DNA from: Alphaproteobacteria bacterium
Lineage (GTDB): Bacteria > Pseudomonadota > Alphaproteobacteria > ATCC43930 > CGMCC-115725
Assembly: GCA_005888425.1 (NCBI GenBank)
Contig: VAZF01000339.1
Span: 1-13,281, forward strand
DNA length: 13,281 nt
Direction: 5' to 3'
The notes under the pieces were generated by a model that did no database searches, had not been told where the DNA came from, and worked only from the letters and a program-made list of their open reading frames with translations. Positions 1-6,009 of the stretch are shown one piece after another (the first letter of the stretch is position 1; each line of letters opens with the position of its first letter). The position numbers and the translations under genes were made by a program.

Positions 1-529
1 CGTCGAAGACACCGCCGCGGATCGGCGCGAGCCGCCATGAATTGCGCTGCGGCCAGATCGTCGCCGCGGTGCCGGTCTCGAACACCTGCGGCGGCTCATT
101 GCCAAAGGCTTCCGAGCGAAAGGCGGTGCCGGCCGGCAGCAGCACAGGATCGGCGCCATCAGCGAACACGGCCAGCCTCACGGCGGAAGACACGGCGGGC
201 TTCGGGCGATAGCCGAGCAGCGCCACGAGCCGCTGCGCGGACAGCGGTAGCACCGCGGTATGGAGGTAGCTCTCATTGGCGATGCGGGCGTCGTAGAAGC
301 CGACGACGTCGAGCACATAGGCCCACATCTCCAGCAGCATGATGCCGAGATCGCCGGTGCCGCGCGCCCGCCACGCGGCGAGCGCGCCGTGCAGCGGGAT
401 CTCTCTGAGCATCGCGCGCCGGTATTCGACGAAGCCGGCCCATTGCCGCGGCAGCACCGCGAGGCCGGGCGCGATATCGGGCGGCGGCGGATGCACCAAG
501 ACGTCGCACGGGCAGCAAGGATCGGCCAT
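1..529 (-). CDS. Second baseplate wedge protein, Afp12-type, 3' end outside window
   Basis: Open reading frame of 176 residues that runs off the left edge without a stop. The ATG at 529 lies 2 bases after the previous stop codon. The start MADPCCPCDVLVHPPPPDI is followed by APGLAVLPRQWAGFVEYRRA, DLGIMLLEMWAYVLDVVGFY and DARIANESYLHTAV, then a beta segment (AVRLAVFADGADPVLLPAGT). This pattern (GL..LPRQ...F.EYR..ML, DLG.MLLE.WAYV.DV..FY..RIA.E.YL.TA) is typical of the second large baseplate assembly protein of eCIS, which pairs with the Afp11-type protein to form the wedge heterodimer. The N-terminal CCPC cluster may bind metal (inference). The full length and the rest of the operon (fibre, tape measure, cargo) cannot be seen. 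Confidence 0.86.
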   Translation of the reverse strand, partial: MADPCCPCDVLVHPPPPDIAPGLAVLPRQWAGFVEYRRAMLREIPLHGALAAWRARGTGDLGIMLLEMWAYVLDVVGFYDARIANESYLHTAVLPLSAQRLVALLGYRPKPAVSSAVRLAVFADGADPVLLPAGTAFRSEAFGNEPPQVFETGTAATIWPQRNSWRLAPIRGGVFD

Positions 530-531
530 GC

Positions 532-2045
532 CTAGGCTCCGGCGCGCGCGTGCACGACAAGCGAGCCGCGCTCTGGGAAGACGGGGTCGTTCTGCAAGCG
601 GATGATCTGCGTCGCGCCGACGCGGAAATCGGGCTGGTCGAACTCACGCCAATCGGTAATACGGCGGGCGCGGATGCGGATGTCCTCGACGCCGTGCACG
701 CCCGGCGTCGATTGCACCGCTGCTTCCAACGCCGAGCGGCGCAGCGGGTCGCCGAAGGTGAAATGATCGGGGTCGAAAAACGCGAGCGGATGATGCGGCC
801 GGCGCCTGCCGGTCAAGGCGTCGATGATTCGTGCCTCGACGTCGCCGGGATAGTGGCCGGGCTGAACGCAAACCGAAATGTCGAGATCGATCGAGATGAA
901 ATCCGGGTCGACGACAAAAGCCTCGCGGCCCGCCTGGCGGATCGCGTCAACCAAATTGGACAATTCTCCTCTGCGCGGCTCGGACAGCGCGAACGCGCCT
1001 TCGGGGTCCGCCGTGACGAATTCGGTGAGCCAGCTGCCGGTCCACCGTGCCCGCGCGCCGCCGCGCTGCACCCAGCCGTTCTCGATCGGCAGCGGGTTAG
1101 AGACGGCCGTCGCTAGCGCGAGCGGCTGGTTCGGCGGTTGCGAGCCGGGCTCGGCGAGAACGGTCACGCTGTCGGCGGCAAGGTTCGCATCGGCGAGGCT
1201 GGCGCCAGGCGCCGGGCCGGTGCGATAGATCACCTCGAAGAACGTGCCATCCGGGGGCGAGCGTCCAAACGCGCCGTCGCCAAAGCGCAACGTGAAGCCC
1301 GCGCCAGTCGCGTAATCCTCGTGCGAGATCGTGACGCCGGTGCGCTCGAACCGGATGATCTCGCGCCACACCCCTTCTTCGAGCGTGAAGGCAGGATCGT
1401 CCGGCTGCGCGTCGATCAGGCTCGGCAGGTAGGTCCAGTGATCCGCGCCTGCGACCGGAACAAAACCGCCGCCGCCCGGCTCGATCTCGCGCAGTACGAG
1501 ATCGGGGGTCAGCGGGTCGAGCCAGCCCAGCCCGGCGGCCTCGCTCGCGCGCAGCCCCCAGCGCAACACCAGCCGCCGCCCGCCATTGTCGGTGTCGTAG
1601 ACGCCCTCGCGCTCGAGCGCGCGCGGCAGATCGCTGGCGACAACGGGCTCGTTTGCGCCGGGCGGCCCGATGCGAAAGATTTCGCTGACGCTGGCGCCTG
1701 CGATCGCCGGGACGATGTTGCCGAGCAATTCGGTCTCGTCCTGGCACAATTCGAACGGTAGGGCCTGCGCCGCGTCCCATCCGATGCGTGTGATGTCGAG
1801 CGGATTGCCCGCGGGATCGGGATTGCCGTTCACATCGACCAAAAACAGCGGGTCGTTCGTCTGCTCGACGGCGGTGATGCGCACAAGCCAGCGGCGCGAC
1901 GGCAGCGACGGATCCTTCGCGGTGGATCGCAATGCCACCCATTTGCCGATCCAGTACCGGCTCGGATTGGCCGGATCCACATCCGGGTCAGCCGCCGGAA
2001 GCTGCGCCAGCACCGGCACATGGCCGCGCAGATAGGCCAGTAATG
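532..2045 (-). CDS. Baseplate wedge protein, Afp11/T4 gp6-like, C-terminal part (other side of the frameshift)
   Basis: Continuation of the same wedge protein, shifted by one base. The frame is open from 2121, but residues encoded above ~2045 are the shadow of the N-terminal part; real sequence starts near LLAYLRGHVPVLAQL. It contains RYWIGKWVALRS and RRWLVRITAVEQTNDPLF, the conserved RIGWDAAQALPFELC (compare T+I.W..A.AL.FEL in homologues), a long beta-rich middle (GFTLRFGDGAFGRSPPDGTF), and a baseplate J-type end: RRGELSNLVDAIRQAGREAF, SIDLDISVCVQPGHYPGDVE, then GDPLRRSALEAAVQSTPGVH. The stop TAG is 2 bases before the next ATG. Joined, the two parts give about 796 residues, roughly the family's usual size. 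Restart at a GTG near 2019 would be possible but is not supported by a clear binding site. Confidence 0.83.
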
Positions 2046-2921
2046 GCGACCTGCCAGCCGGTCGGCGACGCTGGTGCCAAGCTCGAACACAATCGGCGGC
2101 GTGCTCTCGCGCAATGCCCAAACCCGCAGACCCGCCGTCGCAAACGCGCCGCCCGCGGCAACCGTCACCGCCAGCAATGTCGAGGCGCTGCGGCCCGGAT
2201 CGGGACGGTAATCGACGAGCCGCGCGAGGCCCCGGCGCGAGCGGCCTTCCGTTGCGGTCGCGAGATAGGCTTCGCGCGCGTAACGGTCCTGAATGTACGA
2301 AAATTCATCGCCGAGCGCGGAGAATACCTCCATCAGCATGACGCCGGCATCGGCCGGAATACGTTCACGCCACTGCGGCCAGTTCTCGGCCCCGAAATCG
2401 AGCAGCGCGTTGTTGAAGCTGGTGAAGTCGCGCGCGAGATAGTCGATGCGCGGCTCGGGCATGTCCTCTTCCGGGCACTCGCTTGTCGGCTCGCAATCGA
2501 GGTCGGACGGGCAGCCCTGCTTGAACGAGAACGCGACGTCGTTGAACCAGCGATCGACACGCGCATCGTTGATCGTCAGCCGGTACATCGAGAAATCACC
2601 AGGCTCGGCGACTTCGATTTCGAGAACCGTGCGCGGTCCGGCCGGCGTCGCCTGCGATTCCCATGTCTGCCTGACGATGTGCGGCGAAACGATGGACTCG
2701 CCGCCCGAAGTGCTGACGATGCTGACGAGCCCCGGAGCGGCGCCGGTCGGCATCGCCGCGGCCGCCACCATCGGCGCCGCGAGCGTGTCCGGATCGATCA
2801 GGAAAAAGACCTGCAGGACATGCTGGTCGTGTGGATCGACCACCTGCACAAAATCGATGCCGGTGACCCGCGGCGGCGCGGGCTGCTCGCATAGCGCGGC
2901 ACGGCGATCGAACCCCGCCAT
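1830..2921 (-). CDS. Baseplate wedge protein, Afp11/T4 gp6-like, N-terminal part (broken by frameshift)
   Basis: First part of the large 'putative baseplate assembly' protein that forms the wedge ring around the hub. The ATG at 2921 overlaps the gp25 stop. Features include a beta-rich N-terminus (ITGIDFVQVVDPHDQHVL-like region near 19-36), a cysteine cluster FSFKQGCPSDLDC (131-143) plus SECP (147-150), then the conserved RIDYLARDFTSFNNALLDF region and MLMEVFSALGDEFSYIQDRY with the REAYLATATEGRSRRGLARL helix (about 190-236). Family-like sequence continues to TSVADRLAGR (residue ~292, near 2046). Beyond this the frame becomes Arg/Trp/Cys-rich nonsense and stops at 1830. The rest of the protein is found in the -1 frame (see the next entry), so the meaningful part of this entry is about 2046-2921. 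Confidence 0.82.
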   Translation of the reverse strand: MAGFDRRAALCEQPAPPRVTGIDFVQVVDPHDQHVLQVFFLIDPDTLAAPMVAAAAMPTGAAPGLVSIVSTSGGESIVSPHIVRQTWESQATPAGPRTVLEIEVAEPGDFSMYRLTINDARVDRWFNDVAFSFKQGCPSDLDCEPTSECPEEDMPEPRIDYLARDFTSFNNALLDFGAENWPQWRERIPADAGVMLMEVFSALGDEFSYIQDRYAREAYLATATEGRSRRGLARLVDYRPDPGRSASTLLAVTVAAGGAFATAGLRVWALRESTPPIVFELGTSVADRLAGRHYWPICAAMCRCWRSFRRLTRMWIRPIRAGTGSANGWHCDPPRRIRRCRRAAGLCASPPSSRRTTRCFWSM

Positions 2922-3298
2922 CAGAGCGTCACCTCCACATTGAGGAATTGCCGCTCGCCCTGTGCGACGACGGTATAATCCACGCCGATATTGATGCGCT
3001 CCCCAATGGCCTCGACCGACACCTGTTCAAGCCGGATAAGGTCCGAGAGCCAGTTAGACAGCGCTTCATAGACGAGCGTTTGCGTCAGCGAGGCGGTTGC
3101 CGGCGACGCCGGCGCAAACACGAGCTTGCGGATGCCGGCGCCGAAATCGGGCCGGTTGATGCGTTCGCCCTGCGCGGTCAGCAGAACCTGGCGGATCAGC
3201 TGGCGGATATACGCTTCGTAATCGCCCTCCTGCGCCAGCGCGCCGGCGCCGGGATCGATCGCGAACGGGAAGCGGATGGCGTGCAGCGGCTCGGGCAT
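2921..3298 (-). CDS. gp25-like baseplate sheath initiator (Afp9/Pvc9, GPW_gp25)
   Basis: Baseplate protein that starts sheath polymerisation by offering a handshake strand to the first sheath ring. The 125-residue length is typical. The diagnostic block is IRQLIRQVLLTAQGERINRP (31-50) followed by DFGAGIRKLVF (51-61), with the family's GER and RPxFG motifs. The end INIGVDYTVVAQGERQFLNV is the expected beta hairpin (102-121). The start overlaps the spike stop and the stop overlaps the next ATG (both as TGATG), showing tight coupling. In Afp and PVC a PAAR-repeat tip gene follows gp25; here the wedge protein begins at once. Confidence 0.95.
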   Translation of the reverse strand: MPEPLHAIRFPFAIDPGAGALAQEGDYEAYIRQLIRQVLLTAQGERINRPDFGAGIRKLVFAPASPATASLTQTLVYEALSNWLSDLIRLEQVSVEAIGERINIGVDYTVVAQGERQFLNVEVTL

Positions 3299-3852
3299 CA
3301 GATGACTGCCACGGCGAGCGCGCCGTTATTGACGCTGAACGACGCCGGCGTCAGTTCGGTCTTTGCAGTCTGCGCGACTTGGCTCACCTGCGCCGCCTCG
3401 AGCTTCACCTCGGTGCCGTTTACCGTGATACGCGAGCCGGTCTTTGTTTCGATGACCATCTCGCCTTGTTCATCGTCGATACGGATCGTGAAGCTGTCGG
3501 TCTTGAAGAACTTGATCGACGGTGCGGCGTCGGCCGCATCGATCTGCCCGCATGCCCAGAAGCAGCCGCTCCAGATGGGATAGCGTGGATCGCCCGCCTC
3601 GAACTCGACCCAGACGCCGGCATTGGCCGGCGGCAGCGCAAAAAAGCCAACGCCGTCGCCGGCGTAGGGCGCGCAGGGCTCTGCCCACAGCGTTTCCTCG
3701 CCCATGACGGCCGGCACCTTCACCTGCAGCCGGCCGCGATGGGTCGGATCGGTATTATCGACAACCAATCCGCGATATTTGCCGAAGAACTGGCCGTCCA
3801 GCGCGTGGAACATGCGCTCCGTCTCGATGACGGCGTTGCGCGTAGATTCCAT
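3298..3852 (-). CDS. Spike protein with gp5/VgrG OB-fold (Phage_base_V), C-terminal half of Afp8
   Basis: Central spike under the hub that first contacts and pierces the target envelope. In 184 residues: an N-terminal helix; an OB-fold from about residue 23 (FGKYRGLVVDNTDPTHRGRL, VKVP, WAEPC near 56-60, GVWVEFEAGDPRYPIWSGC at 79-97); then a repetitive beta stalk (DDEQGEMVIETKTGSRITVN, EVKLEAAQ) like a short triple-stranded prism. There is no lysozyme domain and no obvious toxin extension. Four cysteines or so are visible, including C97 and C101 near the OB-fold exit. The start at 3852 has AGGA upstream. The stop TGA overlaps the gp25 ATG as TGATG, so the two are translationally coupled. Family call is firm. 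Confidence 0.9.
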   Translation of the reverse strand: MESTRNAVIETERMFHALDGQFFGKYRGLVVDNTDPTHRGRLQVKVPAVMGEETLWAEPCAPYAGDGVGFFALPPANAGVWVEFEAGDPRYPIWSGCFWACGQIDAADAAPSIKFFKTDSFTIRIDDEQGEMVIETKTGSRITVNGTEVKLEAAQVSQVAQTAKTELTPASFSVNNGALAVAVI

Positions 3853-3855
3853 GGC

Positions 3856-4998
3856 TTATGTCCTGTTCCCGATATTGCTGCGCAAACTGATGTCCATAAA
3901 ATGATCCGCGGCATTGATGACATGCGTCACCGCCGTCACCTGGTAGGGCCCGGACAACTCAGCACCGACTCCCTCGACCGGCACGACCTCGTGCGGATTC
4001 ACGAGAGCGCCAAGCATGTGCGCTGTCGTGCTCGCGGTTGCCTCGACAAACCAGCCAGCCTCAACGAGCGCCGCCTCCTGTTTCGGCTGCAATTCGTCCA
4101 CACCGCCGGCGGTCGTTATTGACAGCCGGCGCTTGACATCGTCGATCCGGGATAGCGTCGGGCCGTTATCGAGGCCGGGCTGAGGGTTGACAACGTGGGT
4201 TTTCTCCAGCTTGCCGGTGCACGGATTGATCGCCGCGCCACTCGCCAAACTGGCGCGCTCCACATCGGTGTCGACCTGGAACGAGGTGACGTTCGGGCAT
4301 TGGTCTGGCGGCACGTTGACGTGCAGCGACGGCGCACCAGGCAACGCCAGAAGGATTGGCGGCACGGGTGCCGCATCGCGCGGCGGGGAGGCTCGCAATT
4401 TCGCCGTCTCGTCGATCCCGATCGGCGCTCCCGGCGTCGAAGCCGAATCCTTCACGCCGTATTCGATCCAGAACTCGTATCCGTTCTCGCGGGCGATCCG
4501 CTCGAGGAAGGCGAGATCGGTATCGCGCTGATTGAGCGTATGCTCTCTATCGGAATAGAGCTTCTTCGTCGCCTCGACGTCAGGCGTGAAATGATAGTCA
4601 TTGAGGATTGTGTTCGCCGCGTCCGAAGCGAGGCCGCGCCACGCTTTGTGGACGCAGTTCCGGTCCATCTCGATCCGGCGGTCTTCGCCGCGAATTTCGA
4701 CCCAGGAGCCGGCAACCCCGAGCATCACCGCAAACCGTACCTGCGTGACGCGGCCGCGAACGAGACAAGCGAGTTTATTGCCGTCCGGAGCGAGGATTGC
4801 CATCACCGTGTTCGGCTTGATTTCCTTCGCTTTCAGGACTTGCAGGCTTCCCTCGCAGGTATCGTCCTCGAAGCGGATCGCAAAACGCGTTGGTGCCGAC
4901 AGCTCCTGTTCGACGCGGGCCTCGACGAGCCATTTCAGCAAATCGTCGCTGAGCGGCGTATTTTGGTCCTCGGAGGTGATGATCGCGCCGAAACCCAT
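3856..4998 (-). CDS. Baseplate hub protein, gpD / T4 gp27-like (N-terminal half of Afp8/VgrG)
   Basis: Trimeric hub that carries the spike and receives the tube. The 380 residues have the gpD/gp27 layout: a first barrel with PTRFAIRFEDD (36-46) and AILAPDGNKLACLVRGRVTQ (67-86), the SWVEIRGEDRRIEMDR strand pair (98-113), a helical SDAANTILNDYHFTPDVE segment, and the near-invariant QRDTDLAFLERIARENGYEF (157-176), the hub's best motif. The C-terminal part (VTAVTHVINAADHFMDISLR) ends in the second barrel. There is no OB-fold or beta-helix spike after it; these are supplied by the next gene, 3 bases downstream. The start at 4998 has AGAGGTGA close upstream. A late-control-D annotation would describe the same fold. 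Confidence 0.86.
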   Translation of the reverse strand: MGFGAIITSEDQNTPLSDDLLKWLVEARVEQELSAPTRFAIRFEDDTCEGSLQVLKAKEIKPNTVMAILAPDGNKLACLVRGRVTQVRFAVMLGVAGSWVEIRGEDRRIEMDRNCVHKAWRGLASDAANTILNDYHFTPDVEATKKLYSDREHTLNQRDTDLAFLERIARENGYEFWIEYGVKDSASTPGAPIGIDETAKLRASPPRDAAPVPPILLALPGAPSLHVNVPPDQCPNVTSFQVDTDVERASLASGAAINPCTGKLEKTHVVNPQPGLDNGPTLSRIDDVKRRLSITTAGGVDELQPKQEAALVEAGWFVEATASTTAHMLGALVNPHEVVPVEGVGAELSGPYQVTAVTHVINAADHFMDISLRSNIGNRT

Positions 4999-5001
4999 CG
5001 G

Positions 5002-5283
5002 TCACCTCTGCGTCGGTATCGTGGTGCTGCGCACGAGCGCCAGGGCGTCGGGCAGGATCGCGCCGTTTATCTCGGCGATGCGCCAGAAGCCGTTCGGGTC
5101 CCCGAGATAAAAATTCGCGAGGTGATCGAGTCGCTGGCCGTCGCGCCGCAAATGCTCGCCAAGCTTGTTCTGCGGCGGCACGAGCGCGGCCGTCAGCGCC
5201 TGCACTTGCCGCCCGCGCCGGTCGGTCGCGGCATAAACCGTGGCGAAGCGGACGTAGCGGCTCTTATCGTCGAAGACGGCCAT
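5002..5283 (-). CDS. Small LysM-like / tail protein X-like baseplate protein
   Basis: 93 residues. The second half (LGEHLRRDGQRLDHLANFYL, then GDPNGFWRIAEIN, residues 41-73) has the spacing of a LysM or phage gpX domain: a start helix, the GDP turn, and WRIAEIN leading into the second helix. Such proteins clamp around the hub at the adaptor-baseplate junction (the T4 gp53-like LysM role). The N-terminal 38 residues (SRYVRFATVYAATDRRGRQV) are probably a beta arm. The ATG at 5283 is preceded by GAGGAAG; the stop is 3 bases before the hub gene, whose binding site AGAGGTGA overlaps that stop. The short domain makes the call weaker than for its neighbours, but the position is right. Confidence 0.75.
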   Translation of the reverse strand: MAVFDDKSRYVRFATVYAATDRRGRQVQALTAALVPPQNKLGEHLRRDGQRLDHLANFYLGDPNGFWRIAEINGAILPDALALVRSTTIPTQR

Positions 5284-5292
5284 CGCGCTTCC

Positions 5293-5991
5293 TCAGAACG
5301 GCAAGATGCCGCGGATCTCGCTGAGGCTGCCGCCGATGTTGGCAAGCGCCAGCGTGTCTTCCTGCAATCGCGTGAAGTTGTACGCCGCACGGGCGACGCG
5401 CGCCGGCACATCGGCGCGACAGCGGAAGACCTCGGGCGTCAACACCCTGAGCTCGATGCTGGCGCTCGCCTGCAGCGGGTAGAGCAGCGGCGAAAACATT
5501 GTTTCGTCGAACGATAGCCTCGTGATGCGCACCGGCAGCACGATGCCCGGCCCAAGCACGAGAAGGACAACTGGCACGGTCGGGCGCACCGCCTGCGAGG
5601 ACGCCCCGCCGAACAGTGCCTTTGCGCTGGCCGCGAGGTCGCCGATCAGCCCCTTGGTCGGCAATGTCAGCTTTTTCAGCGCGGCGAGACGGCCGGCGAT
5701 GCCGGTCGCGATCGCAAGCGGGTTGCCGTCCTCCAATGCATCCGCGGCGTCGAATTCGAGCGTGAAGCTGAAGGTCTCCTCAGGGTCATAGGGCTGCACG
5801 GTCGGTGCCTGCGCGCCGCGCTTTGTCTGGTCGACGTCGAAGGGGTTCCACGGTTCGACACCGCGCGTGATCTTTTCCGGGTTGTACTGAAACGTGACGA
5901 TGTTCGGCACGACGCCGACGATGTCGGGCACGAGCTGCACCAGCGCGCCGCGATTGACTTTGGCGGCTTGCGAATAGCCCGTTTCAGGCAT
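5293..5991 (-). CDS. Tube-like baseplate adaptor protein (CIS tube domain, Afp7/Pvc7 N-terminal type)
   Basis: In eCIS this protein forms a hexameric ring joining the spike hub to the first tube ring. The 232 residues show the family's signature FQYNPEKITR (34-43), a strand ETFSFTLEFDA (72-82), and the long strand-turn-strand LGPGIVLPVRITRLSFDETM that is followed by PLLYPLQASASIELRVL, typical of the tube fold. The C-terminal ~45 residues are helical. Its LysM-like partner is encoded as a separate downstream gene rather than fused to it. The start at 5991 is fixed by GAGGAGG at 6006-6000, 8 bases upstream. The stop TGA (5295) lies inside the ribosome binding site of the next gene. The adaptor position between ATPase and LysM gene supports the call. 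Confidence 0.88.
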   Translation of the reverse strand: MPETGYSQAAKVNRGALVQLVPDIVGVVPNIVTFQYNPEKITRGVEPWNPFDVDQTKRGAQAPTVQPYDPEETFSFTLEFDAADALEDGNPLAIATGIAGRLAALKKLTLPTKGLIGDLAASAKALFGGASSQAVRPTVPVVLLVLGPGIVLPVRITRLSFDETMFSPLLYPLQASASIELRVLTPEVFRCRADVPARVARAAYNFTRLQEDTLALANIGGSLSEIRGILPF

Positions 5992-6009
5992 GGCGTCGTC
6001 CTCCTCGGC

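Noticed and set aside
273..647. Minus-strand open frame of 124 residues across the boundary of the two wedge genes
   Set aside because: The true Afp12-type frame starts at 529 and is open to the edge; this one is Arg/Ser-rich and overlaps both real genes.
1097..1942. Minus-strand open frame (281 residues) overlapping the C-terminal wedge part
   Set aside because: Runs in the third frame through clearly coding sequence; Arg/Ala/Gly-rich nonsense.
2020..2060. Programmed -1 ribosomal frameshift as explanation of the split wedge gene
   Set aside because: No X_XXY_YYZ heptamer or clear downstream pseudoknot in the overlap, and wedge proteins are not known to use one; a deletion or sequencing error is simpler.
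4195..5517. Plus-strand open frame (440 residues) opposite hub and LysM genes
   Set aside because: Antisense to well-supported baseplate genes; no family-like motif.
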